Shown here: one piece after another, positions 34,309 through 42,855 of the stretch
Layout of the letters: every line of letters starts with the position of its first letter
Numbering within the stretch: position 1 is the stretch's first letter
Made by a program: the position numbers and the translations under genes
Assembly: GCF_000478605.2 (NCBI RefSeq)
Contig: NZ_ASHX02000001.1
Span: 4,665,001 to 4,729,000, forward strand
DNA length: 64,000 bases
Direction of reading: 5' to 3'
Source: Streptomyces thermolilacinus SPC6
GTDB lineage: Bacteria > Actinomycetota > Actinomycetes > Streptomycetales > Streptomycetaceae
The notes under the pieces: generated by a model
Told to the model about the DNA's origin: nothing
Databases searched by the model: none
What the model saw: only the letters and a program-made list of their open reading frames with translations

Positions 34309-34509
34309 TCAGACGGCGCCCGTCTTGACGCCCGCGACGAAGGCGGCGAAGGCGCGGGCGCGGACGCGCAGGGAGGGACCGGTGGGGTTCTTGGAGTCGC
34401 GGACGGGGACCACGCCGTGGGAAGTTGCGAGGTTGGATGCCACCTCGACGCAGTCACCGCCGTTGCTGCTGTACGAGGACTTGAACCAACGGGGGGTATC
34501 GGTCGTCAC
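34309..34509 (-). CDS. DUF397 domain protein
   Basis: Small protein of 66 residues with the DUF397 signature: RWFKSSYSSNGGDCVEVASN, then VPVRDSKNPTGPSLRVRARAFAAFV. In Streptomyces these are nearly always the downstream partner of a helix-turn-helix/DUF5753 regulator and act in morphogenetic or antibiotic control (the BldB/WhiJ-type pairs). Here the start GTG 34509 overlaps the partner's stop by 4 bases, but the partner is truncated, so the pair may be non-functional or the DUF397 protein may work with a distant regulator. Confidence 0.93.
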   Translation of the reverse strand: MTTDTPRWFKSSYSSNGGDCVEVASNLATSHGVVPVRDSKNPTGPSLRVRARAFAAFVAGVKTGAV

Positions 34510-34850
34510 AGGGTGCCTTTTCGTACCTCGGTGATCATGGCCACGGATGCCGTTTGCGACGGCGCTTCGGCCTGTAGCTGATGGTAGGCCGTCATCATGG
34601 GCTGGACGACCCGGCTATCCCGGTCCAGGCGGCCCTGGATTGACGACTCCGCGTAGACAACCACTGAGCGATCCGGGAGCGTGGCCAGTCGCACCGGTAG
34701 GTCAAAGGGTCTGCGTTCCCCCAGGTCGTATGGCGTCACTTGCAGCACCGTGTTCGGCAGCTCAGCGAACGCGATCAACCGCTCCAGCCGAGCTGCCAAG
34801 CCTTTCTCACCCTGGGCTGCGCGCTGATTCGCTGGCGACGTCTGAACCAC
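34506..34850 (-). pseudogene. Truncated XRE/DUF5753 regulator (C-terminal part only)
   Basis: Only about 114 residues remain of a regulator normally near 280. The readable part is the DUF5753 C-terminus: LAARLERLIAFAELPNTVLQVTPYDLG, FDLPVRLATLPDRSVVVYAESSIQGRLD, and the final MMTAYHQLQAEAPSQTASVAMI. The N-terminal helix-turn-helix is absent; an in-frame TGA lies seven codons before the GTG at 34850, and the sequence upstream shows no HTH in any frame. The neighbouring glycosyltransferase locus may have been acquired at this breakpoint. Confidence 0.75.
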
Positions 34851-35102
34851 ACATCGCGATGAGCTTCAGGACAGCGCGGGGCGTAGGTGAGAACCTCCTG
34901 GGCCGACGTGCCGTCCTACGCTGCACGCCGTCGCTTCATCGGCGGTCGTCCGTTCACCGCGGACGGCAAAAGCCAAAGGCAAGGAGATTCCCACTCCTTG
35001 CCGTGCTCAACGTATAGCGCGCCGGGGGGCTTGCGGCAAGGCCCCCGTCAGGCCGCAGAATCGCCGACCGAGGCCAGTACCTGCAGAAACGGGAGTCGCG
35101 TA

Positions 35103-36326
35103 GTGCGTGTGTTGTTGTCGACGTATGGGTCGCGCGGGGATGTCGAACCGCTGGTGGCGCTGGCGGTGAGGTTACGGGAACTCGGCGCTCAGGTGAGGGT
35201 CTGTGCGCCGCCGGACGAGGTCTTCGCCCGGCTGCTGGCCAGGGCCGGCGTGGAACTGCTGGCGGTCGGCGAGCCGATGGGCACGATGACGGCGCCGTCG
35301 ACGGAATCGGCGGCCTCCCGGCGTGTGACCGAGCTGGCCGCGCAGTTCGGCACGGTCGCCACAGCCGCCGAGGGATGCGACGTCCTGCTGGCGACCGGTC
35401 TCGCGCACTTCTCCTCGCGGTCGGCGGCCGAGAAACTCGGTATCCCCTACGTGTACGCGACCTTTTGCCCGTTCCTGCTGCGGTCACCGCACCAAGCGCC
35501 CCCCGCGCTGCTGGCGGGCCAGTCGTTCCCGCCGGAGGTGACCGACAACCGGGCGCTGTGGGACCTGAACGCCCGGACCTTCAACGCGCTGCACGGCGGG
35601 GCGCTCAACGCCCACCGGGCCTCGGTTGGTCTGCCGCCGGTGGACGACGTTTACGGTTTCATCTTCACCGACCGGCCGTGGCTGGCGTCGGACCCGGTCC
35701 TGGGTCCGTGGCGGGAGACCCCGGAGCTCGACGTCGTGCACACCGGGGCGTGGATCCTGCCGGACGAACGCCCGTTGGCGGACGACCTGCTGGCGTTCCT
35801 GGACACGGGCACACCTCCGGTGTTCGTCGGCTACGGCAGCATGCGCGGCGTCTCCGCGGACATCGCCCGGGTGTCCATCGAGGCGATCCGCGTGCACGGC
35901 CGCCGCGCACTCGTCGGCCGCGGCTGGGCCGAACTGGCCCTGATTGACGACCGGGACGACTGTTTCGTCGTCGGCGAGGTCAATCAGCAGGCACTGTTCG
36001 GCAGGGTGGCCGCCGTCGTGCACCACGGCGGAGCGGGCACGACGACGACGGCCGCCCAGGCCGGAGCGCCGCAGGTGGTAGTGCCCCAGGCGGCGGACCA
36101 GCCCTACTGGGCCGGCCGGGTGGCCGCCCTGGGCATCGGTGCGGCACACGACGGCTCGGCTCCGACCACCCAGTCCCTGTCAGCCGCACTCGGGACGGCC
36201 CTCGGCCCCGAGACCCTCGCACGGGCACGGGCCGTGGCCGACGGCATCCGCACCGACGGAGCAGCAGTGGCCGCGAAACTACTGCTCGACACCGTCAGCC
36301 GAGAAAGGCCGTCGGTGCCCGCGTGA
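35103..36326 (+). CDS. GT1-family glycosyltransferase with a TTA codon
   Basis: GT-B glycosyltransferase of 407 residues related to macrolide and glycopeptide glycosyltransferases. GTG 35103 has GGGAG upstream. The acceptor domain starts RVLLSTYGSRGDVEPLVALAVRL; the sugar-nucleotide site is the HHGGAGTTTTAAQAGAPQVVVP block (about 305) followed by DQPYWAGRVAALGIG. It would transfer an NDP-sugar to a small lipophilic acceptor, possibly for self-protection or metabolite tailoring. The codon at 35172-35174 (residue 24) is TTA, so translation should depend on the bldA tRNA and occur late in development. It sits alone beside a broken regulator gene, which suggests acquisition or loss of a larger locus. 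Confidence 0.9.
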   Translation: MRVLLSTYGSRGDVEPLVALAVRLRELGAQVRVCAPPDEVFARLLARAGVELLAVGEPMGTMTAPSTESAASRRVTELAAQFGTVATAAEGCDVLLATGLAHFSSRSAAEKLGIPYVYATFCPFLLRSPHQAPPALLAGQSFPPEVTDNRALWDLNARTFNALHGGALNAHRASVGLPPVDDVYGFIFTDRPWLASDPVLGPWRETPELDVVHTGAWILPDERPLADDLLAFLDTGTPPVFVGYGSMRGVSADIARVSIEAIRVHGRRALVGRGWAELALIDDRDDCFVVGEVNQQALFGRVAAVVHHGGAGTTTTAAQAGAPQVVVPQAADQPYWAGRVAALGIGAAHDGSAPTTQSLSAALGTALGPETLARARAVADGIRTDGAAVAAKLLLDTVSRERPSVPA

Positions 36327-36834
36327 CCCCCCCCACGGGATCACCGAGCCGGGAAGGTGCCCAGCGCCGGGCTACACCGCCGACGCGGCATGCTCGAAGA
36401 GACCGGCATACTCGGCGGCTTTCTGGTCAACGTCGGATACTCACCAGCGAGCGACGGCACTGGCCTCCGAAGACCATTCCGTTAGGAGTTTTTAGGCGCG
36501 CGTCCATCGTCCTCCGTCCCGCCTTCGGCGACGAGATTCCCTGGCCGCGATGCGGGCCACGCCTCAGGTGCGGTGGCGCCGGGCTCGTAGCCTGGCGGCG
36601 CACGTGGCGGAGGCGAATCCCGGCCTCCGTCCGGGCATTGGTGCCAGCGCGGCCACCGCTCTCCTGCGTGGGCCTGCCGTGGGCTATGACCGGCTTTGCC
36701 GCGTTCGGCTCATTCGTAGCGGGTGGCGGCCCTTGAGTCCCCGTACTCATCTCCGGGTGCCGTGCCTGGCGGTGTCGCCGCTCCGTTCTGGTGAGGTGGC
36801 GGTGCCGGAGGGGGCGGTGTGGCAGGGTGATTGC
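36327..36834. other. Gene-free interval after the glycosyltransferase
   Basis: No convincing gene in these 508 bases. A 31-codon frame from ATG 36390 has no ribosome site. A slightly AT-richer stretch with GTTTTTAGG lies at about 36487-36496. The region may contain decayed sequence from rearrangement. Confidence 0.4.
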
Positions 36835-37131
36835 GTGATTGTCAGGGTGAGCGAGGCGCGTGTACGGCCCGAGCGGTTCGATGACTTCCGCGAGATGATC
36901 GTTTCCGCGGTGCGTGAGTTTCCCGGGCGCTATGCGGGGCTGGTGGACCACGAGGTGCTGGCCGCGCCGCCCCACACGCTGCTGTACGTCAGCCGCTGGC
37001 GGGGCGAGGAGGACCTGGTCGCGTACGCCGGTGAGGGCTGGGGCGACCAGCCCGTGGTCCTGCCGGGCGAGGAGGAGTACCTCCTGGGCCCGCTCCAGGT
37101 GCGGCACTTCACGGTCGCGTCCCTGGACTGA
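36835..37131 (+). CDS. Antibiotic-biosynthesis-monooxygenase (ABM) fold protein
   Basis: Protein of 98 residues from GTG 36835. The pattern IVRVSEARVRPERFDDFREMI, followed by VSAVREFPGRYAGLVDHEVL and LYVSRWRGEEDLVAYAGEGW, fits the ABM ferredoxin-like dimer fold used by quinone-forming monooxygenases and by many small uncharacterised proteins. No cofactor is needed in the known enzymes. It ends with EEYLLGPLQVRHFTVASLD. It precedes a pyridoxamine-phosphate oxidase family gene by 141 bases; no functional link is evident. Confidence 0.8.
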   Translation: MIVRVSEARVRPERFDDFREMIVSAVREFPGRYAGLVDHEVLAAPPHTLLYVSRWRGEEDLVAYAGEGWGDQPVVLPGEEEYLLGPLQVRHFTVASLD

Positions 37132-37272
37132 CGCCACCCCGGTGCCGGACGTCGGCGGTGGGGGTGAGGACGCCGCGTCCGTGGGGCGATGGGTGGTTGC
37201 GAAGGCCTTGCGGGGCAACTGGTTGATAGGTTCGGTACGGGCTTGGTTGATCACTGCTGAGGGAGTGGGGAC

Positions 37273-37935
37273 GTGACCGGTGCGGCCGACCTGCGTCAGA
37301 CGCTGCGGGACATCGAGGTCTTCGCCGGTGAGCTTCCCGACTTTGACCCGTCGGTCGCGCCGGACACGCCGGTCGAGCTGTTCACCGAGTGGCTGCTCAC
37401 GGCGTTGAGCGCCGGGGTGCGGGAGCCGCATGCCATGACGCTGTCCACGGCGGACGCGGGCGGTGATCCGAGCGCTCGCGTACTCGTCCTCAAGGACGTG
37501 AGCGCCGAGGCCTGGCAGTTCGCCTCGGACGCGAGCAGCCGCAAGGGCCGCGATCTCGCCGCCCGCCCCTATGCGGCACTGACCTTCTACTGGGCACCGC
37601 TCGCGCGCCAGGTCCTGGTGCGCGGACCGGTGGTGCGGGAGACCCCCGAACGGTGCGCCGCGGACTTCCTCGCCCGCGGTGAGGGGGCGCGGGCGGAAGC
37701 TCTGCTCGGACGGCAGTCACAACCGCTCGCGGATCTGGCCGAGAGGGATGCGCAGGTGGAGGCGTCGCTCGCGAGGCTCAAGAGCGAGCCGGACCTCGTG
37801 GCGCCGGGTTGGACGCTGTACTCGCTGCGCCCGGAGTCGGTGGAGTTCTGGCAGGGCGACAAGCAGCGCCGCCACACCCGGCTCGTCTACCTGTCCTCCC
37901 CCGCCGGGTGGACCAAGCAGTTGCTGTGGCCCTGA
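37273..37935 (+). CDS. pdxH: Pyridoxine/pyridoxamine 5'-phosphate oxidase
   Basis: FMN-dependent oxidase of 220 residues, normal PdxH length, GTG start 37273 with GGGAG upstream. It oxidises PNP or PMP to pyridoxal phosphate. FMN-site blocks are present: AMTLSTADAGGDPSARVLVLKDV, then FASDASSRKGRDLAARPYAALTFYWAPLARQVLVRGPV. The substrate-site tail reads VEFWQGDKQRRHTRLVYL, ending LWP; the canonical R-x-H (RLHDR) is represented by QRRHTR, a slight variation, so a related activity on another substrate is possible. Confidence 0.85.
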   Translation: MTGAADLRQTLRDIEVFAGELPDFDPSVAPDTPVELFTEWLLTALSAGVREPHAMTLSTADAGGDPSARVLVLKDVSAEAWQFASDASSRKGRDLAARPYAALTFYWAPLARQVLVRGPVVRETPERCAADFLARGEGARAEALLGRQSQPLADLAERDAQVEASLARLKSEPDLVAPGWTLYSLRPESVEFWQGDKQRRHTRLVYLSSPAGWTKQLLWP

Positions 37936-38077
37936 TCTCCCTCCGGCTCCGCCGTGACGTCGTGCCGGGAGCGGGTCCTCAGAGCCGACCCTGAGCAGGT
38001 TCGGGTACGTGCGCGCCGTGACGGCGGGCGCGGGCCGCGCCGTGGCTCTCACCGTGGCCCGCGTCCGCCGCGACGGA

Positions 38078-39304
38078 TCAGCAGTAACCGTTGACGGGGC
38101 CGTTCACTCCCGTCCACATGTAGGCGTCGCTCACCCAGGTGCCGTCGGAGAGGCGGTTCCACAGCGCGGTGCTGCCGTACCGGCCGGTGTGGGTGGTGCC
38201 GTTGCCGGAGCAGGACACCGTGACCGTGACGCCGTCGGCGACGGTCCCCACGACGGCGTAGCCCGTACCCGGTCCGCTGCGCTTGTTCAGGGTCGTGCCG
38301 CTGCCGTTGGTGTCGATGATGCCCTGGGTGAAGCCGAGGGCGCCGTAGTTGTAGAGCTGACCGCCCGCCGCGACGCGGCGGCTGCCGTGCAGGGCCGAAC
38401 CGCTGTAGGCGGCGCCGCCGTTCTCCGGGCGCCAGCGGCCGAAGTCGTGGCCCGCGATGCCGATGTAGTTGCCGTTCTGCCGCAGCGCGAAGTGGACGTG
38501 GCGGCCGGACGAGGAGCCGCCGCAGGTCACGTCGTTGCCCGTGTAGCCGAGGTACGCGCCGGCGGCGACGGCGGCACCGTCCACGGAGATGTTGTTCACC
38601 AGGTGGTAGTAGTCCGTGGCGTAACCGCGGTCGTGCACGATGCGGATCCAGCCCTTGCACATGGTGTACGCGGTGCCGCCGCGCGGGGCGCGCACGATCT
38701 GGTCGCCGCCCGCGAAGTCCAGGGAGCTCCACGGCGTGTTGGACCCGGACCAGCCGTGCGGGCCGCTGGTCATGTACCAGGTCTGGCCCACCGCGAAGGG
38801 CAGCGCCATGCCGGTGCGGTAGTCGCCGTTGGCCAGCTGGGTCGTCATGCCGCCCTCGGCGGTGCCGGTCTCGCCGGTGGCGGCGAAGGCGCGCCGCTCG
38901 GCGGCCCTCAGGACCGGCTCCGCCCTGGTGGAAAGACCGGTGAAGGCGGCCTCGCCCTCCAGGGCGACCTTCCACGCGCCGTTCTCGCGGTGCGCGACGA
39001 ACAGCCAGCCCTGGGGCAGCTCGGACGAGCCGGGGGCCGTGGCGAGGACGGCGGTGCCGAAGGCCCAGCCGCCCGCCTGGCGCTTGACGCTGACGCGGGG
39101 CTCGGTCTCCGTACCGGACCTCATGGCCGAGTGTGCCTTGCCGCGCAGGTGCTCCTCGACGGCGGTGGCGGGGCCTCGGTCGGCGGTGGGCGCCGCGGGG
39201 GAGACGGCGGGGGCGGCGGAGGCGGCGGGTATCGCGGTCACGCCCAGAGCCAGGGCGGCCGCGAGGGTGCACGTGCGCGCGACGGCTGTGAACCGTCTGA
39301 ACAT
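38078..39304 (-). CDS. Secreted M23 peptidase, LasA-like, with SH3b-type tail
   Basis: Secreted protein of 408 residues. A Sec signal peptide (TCTLAAALALGVTAIPAASAAP) leads to a propeptide-like segment (about 35-150), then a LasA-type M23 metallopeptidase: the zinc Asp in NTPWSSLDFAGGDQ, a TDYYHLVNN stretch and the HxH pair in SSGRHVHFALRQNG. LasA-type enzymes cut glycine-rich cross-links or glycyl peptide bonds in peptidoglycan. The C-terminal 90 residues are an SH3-like beta domain (LNKRSGPGTGYAVVGTVADGVTVTVSC) ending GPVNGYC, probably for wall binding. Likely a lytic or nutrient-scavenging enzyme. Confidence 0.9.
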   Translation of the reverse strand: MFRRFTAVARTCTLAAALALGVTAIPAASAAPAVSPAAPTADRGPATAVEEHLRGKAHSAMRSGTETEPRVSVKRQAGGWAFGTAVLATAPGSSELPQGWLFVAHRENGAWKVALEGEAAFTGLSTRAEPVLRAAERRAFAATGETGTAEGGMTTQLANGDYRTGMALPFAVGQTWYMTSGPHGWSGSNTPWSSLDFAGGDQIVRAPRGGTAYTMCKGWIRIVHDRGYATDYYHLVNNISVDGAAVAAGAYLGYTGNDVTCGGSSSGRHVHFALRQNGNYIGIAGHDFGRWRPENGGAAYSGSALHGSRRVAAGGQLYNYGALGFTQGIIDTNGSGTTLNKRSGPGTGYAVVGTVADGVTVTVSCSGNGTTHTGRYGSTALWNRLSDGTWVSDAYMWTGVNGPVNGYC

Positions 39305-39474
39305 GTGGACTCCGTTTCACCGGGGAAAGGGGCGGGGGGTGGCATGTTCGCGACAACAATCTACGCGCGATGAGGCCCCGGGAACAGATGCGCTGCACGG
39401 GGCGGGCGGGGCGGGTGCCCAACAGGGGCGGAGTGGGCGCGGTCGGGCACCCGCCGACGCGGAGTGACGTTTCG

Positions 39475-40134
39475 TCAGGAGCAGTTGTTCAGCACCGACT
39501 GGAGGGCGCTCTTCTCGGCCGAGTCCACCGACAGGTTCCAGTAGTGCTTCACGTGCACCCACATGCGGGCGTACGTGCAGCGGTACGCGGTGCGCGGGGG
39601 CATCCACTCGGCGGGGTCCTGGTCGCCCTTGGCCTGGTTGACGTTGTCCGTTACCGCGATGAGCTGCGGGCGGGACAGGTCGTTGGCGAACGAGCGGCGC
39701 TGCGTCGTCGTCCAGGAGGCCGCGCCCGAGCGCCACGCCTCGGCCAGCGGGACCACGTGGTCGATGTCCAGGTCGGAGGCGAGCGACCAGGTGGCGCCGT
39801 CGTACTCGGAGTACCAGCGGCCGCTGGTGGCGGCGCAGTTGGAGTCCTGGACGACGTTCACCCCGTCGCGCTTCAGGACGACCTCGCGGGTGTTGCACGT
39901 GCCGTACTGGGTGATCCAGTGCGGGAACAGGTCGCGGCTGTAGCCGGAGGAGGAGCCTTCCGCCCTGACCGTGAGCTGGCTCAGGTACGTGCGCGCGGTG
40001 GCGGCGCTGACGGGGGTGGGCGGGGCCGCCTGGGCGGCGGGCGCGGTGACCAGCAGGCCCGTGACGGTGAGGGCGGCCGCCGAGGCGAGCACGGTGATGC
40101 GGCGGGTCAATCGACGCGCGTAGACGCGGGACAT
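39475..40134 (-). CDS. Secreted HNH-family nuclease
   Basis: Secreted protein of 219 residues. ATG 40134 has GGGAG upstream; a longer frame is not credible. Signal peptide: basic start, ITVLASAAALTVTGLLVTAPAAQAA. The core has the HNH-type motif DIDHVVPLAEAWRSGA, followed by NDLSRPQLIAVTDNVNQAKGDQDPAEWMPP and ends with Cys-containing CTYARMWVHVKHYWNLSVD. This is the DUF1524/GmrSD-C-like family of extracellular nucleases used for DNA degradation or phosphate scavenging. Two Cys pairs (CNTRE ... NCAAT and YRC ... NNCS) may form disulfides. Same strand and next to the M23 peptidase gene, but separated by 170 bases. Confidence 0.9.
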   Translation of the reverse strand: MSRVYARRLTRRITVLASAAALTVTGLLVTAPAAQAAPPTPVSAATARTYLSQLTVRAEGSSSGYSRDLFPHWITQYGTCNTREVVLKRDGVNVVQDSNCAATSGRWYSEYDGATWSLASDLDIDHVVPLAEAWRSGAASWTTTQRRSFANDLSRPQLIAVTDNVNQAKGDQDPAEWMPPRTAYRCTYARMWVHVKHYWNLSVDSAEKSALQSVLNNCS

Positions 40135-40323
40135 GCGAACTCCCTGGGTGCATGGGGGTGTTGGCCGTCGCGCCCGGTGGGCGCGCCCGGCCATGGTGGT
40201 GGCGCCGGGTGACCTGCGGGTGGGCGCCAGGTAACAGAGTGACGACATGAACACGTCACATCAAGGGCTGTGTCGAGTTCTTGACAGACAGACAGGGGCC
40301 GCGTCTCGTCCTAGGGTTGACCC

Positions 40324-41175
40324 GTGCTGCTGCCGGTCGACCTCACCCTCGGTGCCGTCCTCGCCGTCCTGCTCGCCGCCGCCGCGGCCGTCGTCGCCGT
40401 CGCCCGGCTGCGTCCGCCCCGCGAGACCGTCACCGCCGGGGTGCGCGCGGCGGTCCAGCTCGCGGCCGTGTCGCTGGCCATCGGCTGGGTCGTCGGAGCC
40501 GTGCCGCTGCTGCTGCTCTTCCTGCTGGTCATGTACGGCGTCGCCGTGCGCACCGCCGGGCGGCGCCTCACCTCCGGCCGCACCTGGTGGTGGGCCGCCG
40601 CCCCCATCGGCGCCGCGGTCCTCCCGGTCGTCGCGGCGCTGGTGCTCACCGGGCTCGTACCGGTCCGGGGCATCGCCCTGATCCCCGTGACCGGCATTCT
40701 CATCGGCGGCGCGCTCACCGCCACCGTCCTCGGCGGACGCCGCGCCCTCGACGAGCTCGCCACCCGGCACGGCGAGGTCGAGGCCGGGCTCGCGCTCGGG
40801 CTGCTGCCGCGCGACGCCCGCCTGGAGGTCGCCCGGCGGGCGGCGGCCGACGCCCTGCTGCCGGGCCTCGACCAGACCAGGACCGTGGGCCTCGTCACAC
40901 TGCCGGGCGCGTTCGTCGGGATGCTGCTCGGCGGGGCGTCACCGCTGCACGCGGGGGCCGTGCAGCTGTTCGTGCTGGTCGCGCTGATGGCCGTGCAGGC
41001 CGTGGCGGTCGCCGTGGTGCTGGAGCTGGTCGCGCGGGGCCTGCTGCGCCGGGACGGGGCCGAGAGGGACGCCGGGCGACGCGGGAGCGCGAGGGGCGGG
41101 GCGGCCGGGCCCGGCGGGCGGCTGTGGGGGTTCCGGCGGAGGTCGCGTACCCTGGACGGAGCAGAAGGGGAGTAG
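40324..41175 (+). CDS. UPF0014 (FetB-like) ABC permease
   Basis: Membrane protein of 283 residues resembling the FetB/YbbM permease, which with the ATPase FetA exports iron in E. coli. Seven or so hydrophobic segments; hallmark blocks are RAAVQLAAVSLAIGWV, GVAVRTAGRRLTS, LIPVTGILIGGALTATVL and TVGLVTLPGAFVGMLLGGASPL. GTG start at 40324, with TAGGGT 7-12 bases before it, so probably leaderless. No ATPase gene is next to it. The last 35 residues are a basic disordered tail, and the stop codon TAG lies inside the Mn riboswitch aptamer that controls the next gene. Confidence 0.85.
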   Translation: MLLPVDLTLGAVLAVLLAAAAAVVAVARLRPPRETVTAGVRAAVQLAAVSLAIGWVVGAVPLLLLFLLVMYGVAVRTAGRRLTSGRTWWWAAAPIGAAVLPVVAALVLTGLVPVRGIALIPVTGILIGGALTATVLGGRRALDELATRHGEVEAGLALGLLPRDARLEVARRAAADALLPGLDQTRTVGLVTLPGAFVGMLLGGASPLHAGAVQLFVLVALMAVQAVAVAVVLELVARGLLRRDGAERDAGRRGSARGGAAGPGGRLWGFRRRSRTLDGAEGE

Positions 41176-41269
41176 CTCTTCGCCGGACCGTCGACATACT
41201 GCGGGGCCTCGTGCCCGGCCGGCGCCCGGAGGCGGGCCTCGTCAGAGGACCGCCAGCGAGACCTTCGGC
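41161..41269 (+). promoter_or_regulatory. yybP-ykoY manganese riboswitch
   Basis: The aptamer has the conserved blocks GGGGAGTAGC (41167-41176), GACATACT (41193-41200) and GCGAGACCTTC (41256-41266). P1 forms between GAAGG (41164-41168) and CCTTC (41262-41266). This motif senses Mn2+ and controls Mn exporters; the next gene is a GDT1-family exporter. The TAG at 41173-41175 is also the stop codon of the upstream permease. A downstream stretch (41339-41348) can pair perfectly with 41258-41267, giving an alternative structure. Confidence 0.93.
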
Positions 41270-41389
41270 ACCAGCAGAATCCATGTACCCATGGCTCTGC
41301 CGTGCCGAAGCGACCCCTGAAACGCGCAGGCGCGCGAGCGAAGGTCTCTCGGTACGGCGGTGGCCCGAACCGATTGAGGAATCCAGCCC

Positions 41390-41974
41390 GTGCTGAGCTT
41401 CACGATCATGGCGATCACCTTCGGTGTCGTCTTCCTCGCCGAACTCCCCGACAAGACCGCCCTCGCCGGCCTCATGCTGGGCACCCGCTACCGCGCCTCC
41501 TACGTCTTCGCGGGTGTCGCCGCCGCCTTCGCCGTCCACGTCGCGCTCGCCGTCGCCGCCGGCAGCGTCCTCACCCTGCTGCCGCACCGCCTGGTGCAGG
41601 CGTTCGTCGGCGTGCTGTTCCTCGCGGGCGCGGCGATGCTGCTGCTGAAGAAGGACGACGACGAGGAAGAGAAGATCAAGGCGCCCGCCGACCAGTCGTT
41701 CTGGAAGGTCTCCGGGGCGGGCTTCATGCTGATCCTCGTCGCCGAGTTCGGCGACCTGACGCAGATCATGACCGCGAATCTCGCCGCCCGCTACGACAAC
41801 CCGCTCTCCGTCGGCCTCGGCGCGGTCCTCGCCCTGTGGGCGGTCGCCGGAATCGGCATCGTCGGCGGGCGGACGCTGATGAAGTACGTGCCGCTGCGGC
41901 TCATCACGAAGGTCGCGGCCTGCCTGATGCTGGCCCTCGCGGGCTTCAGCCTGTACGAGGCCGTGATGGGCTGA
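41390..41974 (+). CDS. TMEM165/GDT1-family cation exporter
   Basis: Membrane protein of 194 residues from GTG 41390 with GAGGA upstream. Two inverted repeats each carry the family motif: FLAELPDKTALAGLML in the first and VAEFGDLTQIMTANLA in the second (E-x-x-D-K/L-T). Six hydrophobic segments; the loop between halves is acidic (KKDDDDEEEKIKAP). Bacterial members export Mn2+ or exchange Ca2+/Mn2+ for protons, and expression here is governed by a yybP-ykoY riboswitch, which supports Mn export. Under high Mn the riboswitch should allow expression. Confidence 0.93.
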   Translation: MLSFTIMAITFGVVFLAELPDKTALAGLMLGTRYRASYVFAGVAAAFAVHVALAVAAGSVLTLLPHRLVQAFVGVLFLAGAAMLLLKKDDDEEEKIKAPADQSFWKVSGAGFMLILVAEFGDLTQIMTANLAARYDNPLSVGLGAVLALWAVAGIGIVGGRTLMKYVPLRLITKVAACLMLALAGFSLYEAVMG

Positions 41975-42153
41975 GCCGGGCGTACGGACGTACGGGGGCG
42001 TACGACGGTGACCGGCGGGCGCGAGTGGCGTCCGCCGGTACGGCGCCGGACCGACTGGCCGGGTACCGGGCCGGCCGGGTGCCGTGCCGGCCTGGTCAGG
42101 GGCCGTGCGCGCCTGGGCGGGGGCCCGCCCGGTCGGGGCGCCCGGCCGGTGGC

Positions 42154-42828
42154 TCAGGCCGTGGCGGTCAGGCGGATCGACCCGTCGGCGCCCGCCTCCA
42201 CGCGCAGCCGCGTCAGGTCCTCCACGTGCAGGTCAGGGGCGTACGCCGCCGCGCGCGGTCCCACGCCCACGACCCGCATACCGGCGGCCCGCCCGGCCGT
42301 GACACCGGCCTCCGAGTCCTCGAACACCACGCACTCCCCGGGCGTGAAACCCAGTTCCGCCGCGCCCTTCAGGAAGCCCTCCGGGTCCGGCTTGCTGGCG
42401 CTCACGCACTCGGCCGTCACCCGCACCTGCGGCATCGGCAGCCCCGCCGCGCCCATCCGGGCCGCCGCGAGCGGGGCGTCCGCCGACGTGACCAGGGCGT
42501 GCGGCAGCGCCGCGATCGACGCCAGGAACGCGGGCGCGCCGGGCACGGGCACCACGCCGTCGAGGTCGGCGGTCTCCTCCGCGAGCAGCTCGCGGTTCTC
42601 CGCGTGGTTCAGCTCCATCGGGCGGTCCGGGAGGAGGATCGCCATCGTGGCGTACCCCTGGCGGCCGTGCACCACCTTCATCGCCTCGTCCGGGTCCAGC
42701 CCGTGGCGCAGCGCCCACCGCCGCCAGACGCGCTCCACCACCGCGTCCGAGTTCACGAGCGTGCCGTCCATGTCGAGCAGCAGCGCACGGGCGGTCAGGG
42801 TGGCGGGGGCGGAAGCGGTGGCCGGCAT
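42154..42828 (-). CDS. HAD-superfamily sugar phosphatase-like protein
   Basis: HAD-IA hydrolase of 224 residues, ATG 42828 with GGAG upstream; the longer frame crosses the operator and is rejected. Motif I LLLDMDGTLVNSD, motif II ALVTSADAPLA, motif III SKPDPEGFLKGAAELG and motif IV VFEDSEAGVTAG are all intact, with an all-helical cap after motif I. The pattern resembles phosphatases of mannitol-1-P/sugar-phosphate type. An AT-rich palindrome and a hairpin lie in its 5' region, so expression is probably regulated. Substrate not deducible. Confidence 0.9.
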   Translation of the reverse strand: MPATASAPATLTARALLLDMDGTLVNSDAVVERVWRRWALRHGLDPDEAMKVVHGRQGYATMAILLPDRPMELNHAENRELLAEETADLDGVVPVPGAPAFLASIAALPHALVTSADAPLAAARMGAAGLPMPQVRVTAECVSASKPDPEGFLKGAAELGFTPGECVVFEDSEAGVTAGRAAGMRVVGVGPRAAAYAPDLHVEDLTRLRVEAGADGSIRLTATA

Positions 42829-42855
42829 GGCACTCCAGACGCGGGAAGGCAAACG

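Noticed and set aside
36390..36485. 31-codon frame after the glycosyltransferase gene
   Set aside because: No ribosome site, no similarity, and flanking sequence looks non-coding.
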